Of a stretch of DNA of 64,000 bases, positions 1 through 9,329 are shown piece after piece. How positions within the stretch are numbered: the first letter of the stretch is position 1; the number at the start of each line of letters is the position of its first letter. Below the pieces are notes generated by a model. The model saw only the letters and a list, made by a program, of their open reading frames with translations. It was not told the origin of the DNA and did not search any database. The position numbers and the translations under genes were made by a program. Origin of the DNA: Sphingomonas profundi (lineage in GTDB: Bacteria > Pseudomonadota > Alphaproteobacteria > Sphingomonadales > Sphingomonadaceae); assembly GCF_009739515.1 (NCBI RefSeq), contig NZ_CP046535.1, forward strand, positions 186,001 through 250,000. The letters are read 5' to 3'.

Positions 1-104
1 GCTATGGTCGCGACCCGAAACGCTTCCTTGAACCGGGCGACGTGGTCGAGATCACGGTCGACGGCGTCGGCACCCTGTCCAATCCGATCGCGGCCGAGTC
101 ATGA
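1..104 (+). CDS. Fumarylacetoacetate hydrolase family protein, C-terminal fragment
   Basis: Only the last 33 codons lie in the window (reading from base 3, stop TGA at 102-104). The peptide contains FLEPGDVVEITVDG and GTLSNPI, the usual C-terminal strand of FAH-family hydrolases/isomerases, in which this segment closes the beta-roll near the metal site. The stop overlaps the start of the next gene as ATGA, so the two are probably translated together. The family acts on acylpyruvates and related ring-cleavage products; the substrate cannot be told from this fragment. Confidence 0.65.
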   Translation, partial: YGRDPKRFLEPGDVVEITVDGVGTLSNPIAAES

Positions 105-1756
105 CGGACTGGATCGACCTCTCCGCCGCGGCGATTGTAGCGGCGCGGGATTATGTCCGTGCCGCCAAGCTGCAGGCAGGCGCCGCGATCGCGCCGGACG
201 GCAGGGTGATCGGCACCGCCGCCACGCGATCGCAGCGACTTCTGCACGGCTTCGCATGGATCGCCACGACCGTGGAGGCGCTCGCCGCCCTGGCGGAGTG
301 GGCGGCGCGGGCGCGGGACGGCGGCCGGTTCAGCGAAGTGGACGCACTCGTCCTGCGCATCGCGAGCGGCGAATATCTCGCGCAGCTGCTGGGTGGCGTG
401 CCGATGAGCCAGAACGAGTTGGCGCGCCCGCGCGAACTGGGCCTGGCGGAGGCGGCGGACACTTTGGGCCGCAGCGAAGCGGTCGCCCATTTCCTGGCCG
501 ATGGCAACACCGCCGAGGCGCGCGCGGAGCTTGCTCATCGCCTGGCCGAAGGCGAACAGCCCGATGAGCGGTTCGGCGACGAGTTGCTCGATATGATCCG
601 CGACCAGTTCCGCGCCTTCGTCGCCGATCGCATCGCGCCGCACGCCCATGGTTGGCATCTGGCGGACGCGCTCATCCCGCAGCCGATCATCGACGAGATG
701 GCCGCGATGGGCGTCTTCGGGATATGCATCGAGGAGGCCCATGGCGGCCTGGGACTTGGCAAGCTCGCCATGTCTCTCGTGTCCGAGGAACTGTCGCGGG
801 GCTGGATCTGCGCCGGCTCCCTGGGCACGCGATCGGAAATCGCGGGCGAGCTGATCGGTGCCGCCGGAACGGAGGCGCAGAAGGCCCGGTGGCTGCCGGC
901 GCTCGCCGCGGGCGCGGTGCTGCCGACGGCGGTGTTCACCGAGCCGGACACCGGATCGGACCTCGCCGCGGTGGCCACGCGCGGCTACCGCACGCCGGCC
1001 GGACGCTGGTCCGTCACCGGCGCGAAGACGTGGATCACGCACGCCTCGCGATCCGATCTCATGACGATCCTGTGCCGCACGGCGCCCGGTTCGAACGGTT
1101 ACGAGGGATTGTCCATCCTGCTGGCATCGAAGACGCGCGGCAGCGATGCCGCGCCGTTTCCGGACGATGGCCTGGACGGTTCCGAGATTCCGGTCCTCGG
1201 CTATCGCGGGATGAAGGAATATGCCCTGGCGTTCGACGGTTTCGGTGTCGGGGACGGCAGCGGCGGAGACGGATTGCTCGGCGGCGTCGAGGGGCAGGGC
1301 TTCCGGCAACTGATGCACACGTTCGAAAGCGCCCGCATTCAAACGGCTGCACGCGCCGTCGGCGTCGCGTGGAACGCGATCGACCTCGCGCTGCGCTACG
1401 CGCTCGATCGGCGCCAATTCGGCCAGCCGCTGATCGTCTTTCCCCGCATCGCCGACAAGATCGCGCTCATGGTGGCGGAGACGGTGATGGCCCGCGAGCT
1501 CACCTACCGCTCCGCACGCCGGAAGGACGAGGGCCGGCGATGCGACATCGAAGCGGGCATGGCCAAGCTCCTCGCGGCACGCGTCGCGTGGGTGAGCGCC
1601 GACCTGAACGTCCAGATACATGGCGGAAACGGCTACGCGCTGGAATATGAGGCCAGCCGATTACTCTGCGACGCGCGCGTCCTCAACATCTTCGAAGGTG
1701 CCGCGGAGATCCAGGCCCATGTGGTGGGACGCGGCCTGCTCCAGCCTGACCCATGA
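101..1756 (+). CDS. Acyl-CoA dehydrogenase with N-terminal extension, methylsuccinyl-CoA dehydrogenase-like
   Basis: This 551-residue protein has an extra N-terminal domain of about 150 residues before a standard acyl-CoA dehydrogenase fold. The FAD/substrate segment FTEPDTGSDLAA is at about 279-290, KTWITHA follows at about 313, and the catalytic base is expected to be Glu532 in NIFEGAAEIQ. That length and extension match (2S)-methylsuccinyl-CoA dehydrogenase of the ethylmalonyl-CoA pathway, which makes mesaconyl-CoA. No crotonyl-CoA carboxylase/reductase or mutase is in the window, so the pathway is not confirmed and another branched acyl-CoA substrate is possible. The ATGA overlap with the upstream FAH-family gene suggests one operon. 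The next 275 bases hold nothing recognisable. Confidence 0.8.
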   Translation: MTDWIDLSAAAIVAARDYVRAAKLQAGAAIAPDGRVIGTAATRSQRLLHGFAWIATTVEALAALAEWAARARDGGRFSEVDALVLRIASGEYLAQLLGGVPMSQNELARPRELGLAEAADTLGRSEAVAHFLADGNTAEARAELAHRLAEGEQPDERFGDELLDMIRDQFRAFVADRIAPHAHGWHLADALIPQPIIDEMAAMGVFGICIEEAHGGLGLGKLAMSLVSEELSRGWICAGSLGTRSEIAGELIGAAGTEAQKARWLPALAAGAVLPTAVFTEPDTGSDLAAVATRGYRTPAGRWSVTGAKTWITHASRSDLMTILCRTAPGSNGYEGLSILLASKTRGSDAAPFPDDGLDGSEIPVLGYRGMKEYALAFDGFGVGDGSGGDGLLGGVEGQGFRQLMHTFESARIQTAARAVGVAWNAIDLALRYALDRRQFGQPLIVFPRIADKIALMVAETVMARELTYRSARRKDEGRRCDIEAGMAKLLAARVAWVSADLNVQIHGGNGYALEYEASRLLCDARVLNIFEGAAEIQAHVVGRGLLQPDP

Positions 1757-2031
1757 GGCTCCGCGGATCGCCCAGCCGCGCACGCGGGACATCCTCTCGG
1801 TAGCGCAGCGGGCCTTGCGTCCTTCGTGCAGCAGTCACGCTGGCTGAGACAGGGCTGCCCTGCTGACCACTAGATGTCCCAGGCGAATATCGGTTCTGAC
1901 GGTGCTGTCAGTCTAATGCGAACCCGCCTCTCCATGATGCAGCGGGATCTTTGAAGCTGGCGGCCTAGCTCACGGTCGACCCACTAGGCGCTAGAGTGGC
2001 GCCAGCTGGTGGAGTGGCTTAACTCTCGGGC

Positions 2032-2579
2032 ATGAATGACACGCCCGAGCTATACGTCAGCACCTTCAAAGTGCCGGCAAACATGCTGCTGAGCTGGCGG
2101 GCCGCCGTCGAGCTTGTGTTCGCCGAGCGCGACCTGAAAGCGGTGCCCCGCGCAGGCCTGGACGGCGTAGTCCAGCACGTGCTCGGCCGTCGCTGGCGCG
2201 CCGAGCCGGTCGAATACGTCTACCTCATCGCGCCGCCGCGCGACATCCGCGCCCGCCTGAGCGTCCACGGCTACACTGAGCAGCACTGCCGGTCGGAGTG
2301 CCGCTTGATCAACTCGAAGTCACCGCCTCGGCGCATCGCGGCGACAGGCGCATCGTTCAGTACGAGAACGGCACCATCATCGTGGAGGTCGGCGGAGCGC
2401 CACTTCCGCAGGCCTTGCCCGTTCTGCGCGAGATCGCTGCCCAAATCGGCGGCTCGCTGCTCAACGGTGTGGGAGGCATCCGCAATACCCGACAGCTAGG
2501 TGCCGAGATATTGATGGTGCTGCAACCAAGAGGGCTCCGTACCAGCCGCGGTGATCCTGCCGAGTGCTTCACTGGCTAA
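2032..2579 (+). pseudogene. Hypothetical protein, probably one gene broken by a frameshift
   Basis: The reading frame from ATG 2032 has high GC3 as far as about base 2285 (ending near LSVHGYTEQHC) and then becomes serine/proline-rich with poor codon use until its stop at 2499. A second frame, open from about 2279 with a GTG at 2298, takes over with good codon use and runs to 2579 (VQYENGTIIVEVGG, then LREIAAQIGGSLLNG). The simplest reading is one gene of about 180 codons with an indel near 2285-2295. Two overlapping small genes are the alternative. I do not recognise the family; the first part is weakly like HEPN/Toprim-associated proteins. Confidence 0.4.
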
Positions 2580-2856
2580 GGAGCGTGTTGAACTAGTAAC
2601 ACACCAAGTAATAGTGTAGAAAATCTTGGTGCACTGGCTTGGCGGCCAATCGCACCATAAACAGGTTGTAACCGCAATTAAATTTGGGCTGACCAGACGT
2701 GTTACTCGGTCGGTTTAGGTCCTACGACTTCTTCAAGACTGTGCGTGTTTTTGGACTTGATCCGGAACCGCGTGCCTTGGCGCGTGCCGTTCCGGTCGTT
2801 TGACCAAAAGCTATTGCCGTGAACAAGAATGAGATTTGGTAGCGGACCTTGTCTGA

Positions 2857-3048
2857 GCTTCGTCCGCGGGCTGGAACTCCAACGCGATGTTCCTGGAGCT
2901 GGCGCGGCGATCGGGCGCCAACATGGGCGAGTATATTCAAGCGGCCGAAGCCTATATGCGGCTGGCGCTGAAGGCGCAGGCGCAATGCCGGGCGACGCTG
3001 GAGACGTTGGCCAACACTAAGAACCCGCCCGTCGTGTATGTCCGCCAG
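2857..3048 (+). pseudogene. Conserved hypothetical protein, front fragment cut at 3048
   Basis: Sixty-four sense codons follow a stop at 2854-2856, with the first ATG at 2887. They carry ARRSGANMGEY, YMRLALKAQAQCRATLETL and KNPPVVYVRQ. This is a familiar alphaproteobacterial hypothetical family in which the last motif normally continues as ANIA.GPQQVNNG. Here it stops dead at base 3048 against a truncated tonB. The missing continuation is present on the same strand at 21562, starting exactly with the expected residues. The function of the family is unknown. Confidence 0.65.
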
Positions 3049-3060
3049 CCTGGCTGGCGG
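3042..3060. repeat. Perfect short inverted repeat at a breakpoint
   Basis: Seven bases (CCGCCAG) at 3042-3048 are repeated in inverse orientation (CTGGCGG) at 3054-3060, with five bases between. The repeat lies exactly where the conserved hypothetical gene ends and the truncated tonB begins. It may have helped the rearrangement or been created by it; chance is also possible for so short a repeat. Confidence 0.4.
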
Positions 3061-3310
3061 TCTCCACCTGGCGGACGGGCGCGGTGACGGCGCGCTCCTG
3101 CGGCTGGGCGCGCGGCGGCGCCGGCTCCGGATCGTTCGGCGGCGGCGGCACCGGCTCGGCGATCGAGATGACGCGGAAGACGGAGGGGACGCGGTGCATC
3201 ACGTCCGTCGCGAGGCCGCTGATAAAGGCATAGCCGATGGCGAGATGGACGAGCGCCACCGCCGCGACCGGCTTGAGGCGTGAAAAGGCAGGCTGATCGA
3301 CATAGGCCAT
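3049..3310 (-). pseudogene. tonB: TonB energy transducer, N-terminal fragment
   Basis: From ATG 3310 the product begins MAYVDQPAFSRLKPVA, has one membrane helix (about residues 12-33) and then a proline-rich stretch with PPPPNDPEPAPP. This is the start of a sphingomonad TonB, which spans the inner membrane and energises outer-membrane receptors. It keeps about 87 residues of an expected 210-250; the C-terminal receptor-contacting domain is absent. After about base 3049 the frame runs into the opposite strand of the neighbouring hypothetical fragment. It is presumably inactive, so another tonB must serve the receptors at 6-12 kb. Confidence 0.7.
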
Positions 3311-3447
3311 GACGCATCCCTCCATACGGGTGCGTCGTCGAGGCGAGGGCTTTCGTCTCGCGACGCAGTCTCCGGAAAGAGAGGCTGCGCGCGAGACGAT
3401 CGGTCGTCAAGCCGTGCGGCAGGCGGGGTGATCCGAAACGGCGCGGC

Positions 3448-5004
<1,557 letters not shown>

Positions 5005-5154
5005 GGTGCCTGCCTATGGGCAGGATGGTCTGTTCGGTGCGGAAGACCCCTAGACGCCGTGGCTCGAAGCCCATTGCGGGCCGAGCGAAATCGCGCGCCT
5101 AAGGGCGCGTAAGTCGAAGCAGGAGAAGGCCGGCGTGGCGGAACATGGCCGCCC

Positions 5155-5691
5155 TTATAGCGCAGGCCGGGCGCGCGCGTCCATCCGCTTTCGCCGATCG
5201 AGTCGCGCCTTGATCTGGGCGACGGTGTGGCCGCCGGCCACGCGCCACGCGGGCGCGACGGCGGCGAGCGGGCGGACCACGAAGCCGCGTCCGGCGAACG
5301 CGGCGTGCGGCACGGCGAGGGCGCCCGGCCGCGCCCGCCGCTGGCCCGGCGGCCAGCGCCCGCCGGACCAGAGGATGATGTCCAGATCCAGCACGCGCGG
5401 GCCCCAGCGCCGGCCACGGCGGCGGCCGAACGCCCGCTCGGTCCGCTTGAGCAAGGCGAGCAGGGCGGGCGGATCGAGCGGCGTCCGCACGATCGCGGCG
5501 GCGTTGGCGAAACCGCGCCCGGCGGGGCCGAGGGCGGCGGTGTGGATCGTGGGGGATATGGCCGCGACCTCCACCCCCGCCGCCGCCAGCGCCGCCAGCG
5601 CGGCGGCGATCACCCGCGCCGGCGAACCGTGGCGGCCGTGGCGCCGGTTCGATCCGAGCGCGATCGCGTAGCGGTGGATCGGTGGTTCCAT
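5155..5691 (-). CDS. folK: 2-amino-4-hydroxy-6-hydroxymethyldihydropteridine diphosphokinase
   Basis: FolK transfers diphosphate from ATP to the pterin in folate synthesis. The 178-residue protein starts with YAIALGSNR, the usual pterin-binding opening, has FANAAAIV in the middle and the signature GPRVLDLDIILW at about 113-124 with the metal-binding aspartates. The C-terminal tail is arginine-rich. It is divergent from the uracil-DNA glycosylase gene, with only 29 bases between the two starts, so their promoters must overlap. Confidence 0.93.
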   Translation of the reverse strand: MEPPIHRYAIALGSNRRHGRHGSPARVIAAALAALAAAGVEVAAISPTIHTAALGPAGRGFANAAAIVRTPLDPPALLALLKRTERAFGRRRGRRWGPRVLDLDIILWSGGRWPPGQRRARPGALAVPHAAFAGRGFVVRPLAAVAPAWRVAGGHTVAQIKARLDRRKRMDARARPAL

Positions 5692-5720
5692 GCCGGCCCG
5701 CCTGCCCTTAAGGCCGCGCG

Positions 5721-6401
5721 ATGACCAGCATCATTCTTGCCGATACCGACGCCGCCGAGCCGCCGCGCGACTGCCCGCTCTGCCCCCGCCTCGCGGAGTT
5801 CCGCCACGTCCAGCAGGCGGCGCATCCGGACTGGTTCAACGCGCCGGTGCCCGCCTTCGGCGATCCGGCGGCGTGGATCGCGATCGTCGGCCTGGCGCCG
5901 GGCTTGCAGGGGGCGAACCGCACCGGGCGGCCGTTCACCGGCGACTTCGCCGGCATCCTGCTCTACGAGACGCTCGTGAAGTTCGGCCTGGCGGAAGGCG
6001 TCTATGCCGCGCGACCGGACGACGGGCTGCGCCTGACCGGCGCGATGATCGTGAACGCGGTGCGCTGCGTGCCGCCGCAGAACAAGCCGACCCCGCTGGA
6101 GATCAAGACCTGCCGCGACTTCCTGACGCCGGCGCTGGCGGCGCTGCCCAATCTGCGGCTGGTGGTGGCGCTGGGCGCGATCGCCCACCAGTCGGCGGTG
6201 AAGGCGCTGGGCGGGCGGCTGCCAAAGGCGCGCTTCGGCCATCTGGCCGAGCATGCGATGCCGGGCGGGCTGACCCTGATCGATAGCTATCACTGTTCAC
6301 GCTACAACCAGAATACCCGCGTGCTGACGGCGGAGATGTTCGAGGCGGTGTTCGCCCGCGCGCAGGCCTTTCGCCCGGCGGCCGCCACATTTCAGGCCTG
6401 A
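5721..6401 (+). CDS. Uracil-DNA glycosylase, family 5-like (Fe-S)
   Basis: This protein is predicted to remove uracil and perhaps other deaminated bases from DNA. The 226-residue sequence has motif 1 GLAPGLQGANRTGRPFTGD from residue 57 and motif 2 SYHCSRYNQNT at about 189-199. Four cysteines at 18, 21, 116 and 131 fit the 4Fe-4S ligands of the thermophile-like families 4 and 5. The GANRTGR/FTGD pattern is typical of family 5 (UDGb). It starts 29 bases from the divergent folK; the next gene begins just after its stop. Confidence 0.88.
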   Translation: MTSIILADTDAAEPPRDCPLCPRLAEFRHVQQAAHPDWFNAPVPAFGDPAAWIAIVGLAPGLQGANRTGRPFTGDFAGILLYETLVKFGLAEGVYAARPDDGLRLTGAMIVNAVRCVPPQNKPTPLEIKTCRDFLTPALAALPNLRLVVALGAIAHQSAVKALGGRLPKARFGHLAEHAMPGGLTLIDSYHCSRYNQNTRVLTAEMFEAVFARAQAFRPAAATFQA

Positions 6402-6458
6402 CACATGCCGTCGCATTCGGCTGCTAGACGGGCGCCGACGCTGCGGGGGAACAGAGAC

Positions 6459-9239
6459 GTGATCGATCGCATCGGCCTGGCGGGCCTGGCGCTGCTTGCC
6501 GGCGGCACGGCGATGCCGGCGGCGGCGGAGGAACCGCCGCCGGCTAACGCCCTGGCCCCGGCGCAGCCCGCCGGCGAGGATGAGGAGGGCGTGATCGTCG
6601 TCAACGGCCAGCGGCGCCTGCCCGGCGCCGTGATCGGCGACATCGCGCCCGAGGTGCAGATCAGCCCGGCGGAGATCCGCTCCTACGGCGTCAGCTCCGT
6701 CGCCGAGCTGCTGAACGAGCTTTCGCCGCAGACCGGCAGCGGGCAGGGGCGCGGCGGCGAGGCGCCGGTGGTGCTGCTGAACGGCAAGCGCATCTCCGGC
6801 CTGGCCGAGATCCGCGACATCCCGACCGAGGCCATCCAGCGGGTCGACGTGCTGCCGGAGGAGGTGGGCCTGAAATATGGCTACACCGCCGCGCAGAAGG
6901 TGGTGAACATCGTCCTGCGCCGCCGCTTCCGGGCGATCACCGCCGAGGGCACCGGCAGCACCTCCACCGACGGCGGCGGCGAGACGGGGCGGGCCGAGGC
7001 GGGGCTGCTGCGAATCCAGGGCAACGGAAGGTTCAACCTGAACCTCGACTATCAGAACAGCGCCCGCCTGCTGGAGAGCCAGCGCGACATCGTCTCCAAC
7101 CCCTCCCGCCGGCCGTTCGACTTCATCGGCAACGTGGCCGCGCCCGGCGGCGGCGAGATCGATCCGGCGCTGAGCGCGATCGCCGGGCAGACGGTGACGA
7201 TCGCCGGGGTGCCGGCCGGCGCCGCCACGGCCGCGCCGACGCTCGCCCAGTTCGCCGGCCGCGCCAACGCCGCCAACCTGAGCGACGTCACCCGCTTCCG
7301 CACGCTGCGGCCCGCGACCGACAGCCTGGCAATCAACGCGACGCTCAGCCGCCCGATCCTCGACGGCGTCTCCGCGACCGTGAACGGCAGCTTCGGCGCC
7401 ACCGGCAGCGACGGGCTGCGCGGCCCGCCCGGCGCCTCGCTGACCCTGCCGGCGGGCAGCCCCTTCTCGCCGTTCGCCGACGCCGTCGCCCTGTACCGCT
7501 ATCCCGCCGGCCTCGGCGGCCTGGCGCAGACTTCGGCGGGGGAGACGGCGCATGCCGGCTTCACCCTGAACGGCGCGGTCGCGAAGTGGCAGTGGACCGT
7601 CACCGGCAATTACGACCATGCCGAAACCCGCACCCGTACCGAGACCGGGATCGACGTTTCGGCGATCCAGGCGCGGATCGATGCGGGCAGCGCCGCGCTC
7701 AACCCGTTCGGCCCGCTGCCGGCAAGCCTGATCGCGGCCCTGCCGGCCGATCGGGCGCGCGCGATATCGAACACCGGCGACGTGCAGGCGATCGTCAGCG
7801 GACCGCTGTTCCGCGTGCCGGCGGGCACCGTTTCAACCACGGTGAAGGTCGGCGGGGGCGCGATCGGCTTTGACACGCGTTCGATCCGGTCTGGTGTGGA
7901 GCGGTCGGCCGATCTGTCGCGCCGCAGCGGCACCGGCCAGATCAACCTGGACGTGCCGCTGACCAGCCGGCGCGAGAATGTGCTGGGCGCCATCGGCGAT
8001 CTCTCCGCCAACGCCAATCTGGCGGTGGATCGCCTCTCCGACTTCGGCACCCTCACCACCTACGGCTACGGCCTGACCTGGAAGCCGCGCGACCGGCTGA
8101 GCCTGATCGCCTCCGTGACCGACGAGGACGGCGCGCCCACCGTGCAGCAGCTCGGCAACCCGCAGATCCTGACGCCGGACGTGCGCGTCTTCGATTATCT
8201 GCGCGGGGCCACGGTGAGCGTCGCTCAGGTAAGCGGCGGCAATCCCGACCTGCGATCCGATTCGCGGCGCGTGACCAAGCTGGGGCTGACATGGAAGCCG
8301 TTCGCGAAGACGGACGTGTCGCTGATCGCCAACTATGTGCGCAGCCGCATCCGCAACGTCATCGCCGAGCTGCCGGCGCCCACCGCGCAGATCGAGGCGG
8401 CCTTCCCCGATCGCTTCGTCCGCGACGCGGACGGCGCCCTCGTCAGCATCGACGCGCGGCCGGTGAACTTTGCGCGCGAGGACCGCGAGCAGCTGCGCTG
8501 GGGCTTCACCTTCTCGAAGCCGCTGAAATCGAGCCAGCGGCTGATCGACGAGTATCGCAAGCTGCGCGAGGCCGGGATCAACCCGTTCGGCGGCCCGGCG
8601 CGACCCGGCGGCGGCCCGGACGGCCCGCCAGGCGGCGGGCGGCAGGGCGGCGGGCAAGGCGCGGGGCAGGGCGACGGCCCCGGCGGCGGACGGCAGGGCG
8701 GCGGCCCGGGCGGACCCGGCGGCGGCTTCGGCGGGCGCGGGCCGGGCGGTGGCGGCGGGCGGCTGCAATTCGCCGTCTACCATACCTGGCTGTTCCGCGA
8801 CGACATCCTGATCCGCGATGGCGTGCCGGTGCTCGATCTGCTGAACGGCGCGCCCAGCGGCGCGATCGGCGGCGCGCCGCGCCACCGCGTCGAGGCGCAG
8901 GCCGGCTACACCAACAACGGCTTCGGCGCGCGGCTGAGCGTGAACTATCAGTCCGGCACCACGGTGGACGGCGGCACGGCGGCGGTGGCGAACGACCTTC
9001 GCTTCTCCAGCCTGACGACGGCGAACCTGCGGCTGTTCGCCAATCTGGGCCAGATCCCGTCGCTGGTGCGGTACGGCTGGGCGCGAGGGCTGCGGGTGAG
9101 CCTCTCCGTCACCAACCTGACCAACCAGCGGATCGACGTGCGCGACGCGACCGGCGCGACGCCGATCAGCTACCAGCGCGACTATCTCGATCCGATCGGG
9201 CGGGAGGTGCGGATCTCGATCCGCAAGCTGTTCTCCTGA
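6459..9239 (+). CDS. TonB-dependent outer-membrane receptor with glycine-rich insert
   Basis: This is an outer-membrane gated channel for an unidentified substrate. Starting at GTG 6459 gives a clean signal peptide (MIDRIGLAGLALLAGG, cleaved after AAA) with GGGGGA 9 bases upstream; the longer ATG 6405 start adds 18 charged residues ahead of it and looks wrong. The plug domain carries VVLLNGKRISGL and IQRVDVLPEEVGLKYG, and the barrel ends in IRKLFS. At bases 8590-8765 there is a run of about 55 residues, nearly all Gly, Pro, Gln and Arg, probably a surface loop. No substrate-specific neighbour is seen. Its 3' end faces the other receptor across two hairpins. Confidence 0.88.
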   Translation: MIDRIGLAGLALLAGGTAMPAAAEEPPPANALAPAQPAGEDEEGVIVVNGQRRLPGAVIGDIAPEVQISPAEIRSYGVSSVAELLNELSPQTGSGQGRGGEAPVVLLNGKRISGLAEIRDIPTEAIQRVDVLPEEVGLKYGYTAAQKVVNIVLRRRFRAITAEGTGSTSTDGGGETGRAEAGLLRIQGNGRFNLNLDYQNSARLLESQRDIVSNPSRRPFDFIGNVAAPGGGEIDPALSAIAGQTVTIAGVPAGAATAAPTLAQFAGRANAANLSDVTRFRTLRPATDSLAINATLSRPILDGVSATVNGSFGATGSDGLRGPPGASLTLPAGSPFSPFADAVALYRYPAGLGGLAQTSAGETAHAGFTLNGAVAKWQWTVTGNYDHAETRTRTETGIDVSAIQARIDAGSAALNPFGPLPASLIAALPADRARAISNTGDVQAIVSGPLFRVPAGTVSTTVKVGGGAIGFDTRSIRSGVERSADLSRRSGTGQINLDVPLTSRRENVLGAIGDLSANANLAVDRLSDFGTLTTYGYGLTWKPRDRLSLIASVTDEDGAPTVQQLGNPQILTPDVRVFDYLRGATVSVAQVSGGNPDLRSDSRRVTKLGLTWKPFAKTDVSLIANYVRSRIRNVIAELPAPTAQIEAAFPDRFVRDADGALVSIDARPVNFAREDREQLRWGFTFSKPLKSSQRLIDEYRKLREAGINPFGGPARPGGGPDGPPGGGRQGGGQGAGQGDGPGGGRQGGGPGGPGGGFGGRGPGGGGGRLQFAVYHTWLFRDDILIRDGVPVLDLLNGAPSGAIGGAPRHRVEAQAGYTNNGFGARLSVNYQSGTTVDGGTAAVANDLRFSSLTTANLRLFANLGQIPSLVRYGWARGLRVSLSVTNLTNQRIDVRDATGATPISYQRDYLDPIGREVRISIRKLFS

Positions 9240-9254
9240 CGGCAGGGACAAGGA

Positions 9255-9318
9255 CGCCGCCGGCGCCCGGGATGTGGCGGCCGGCGGCGCGAGGATGCCG
9301 GTGGCAGGGGCCACCGGC
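9255..9318. terminator. Convergent transcription terminator, two hairpins
   Basis: Two GC-rich stems lie between the convergent receptor genes (stops at 9239 and 9330). The first pairs CGCCGCCGG at 9255-9263 with CCGGCGGCG at 9281-9289. The second is a perfect 9-bp stem, GCCGGTGGC 9297-9305 with GCCACCGGC 9310-9318, and a 4-base loop. No T-tract follows, so termination efficiency is uncertain. Confidence 0.55.
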
Positions 9319-9329
9319 GGGGTATCCGG

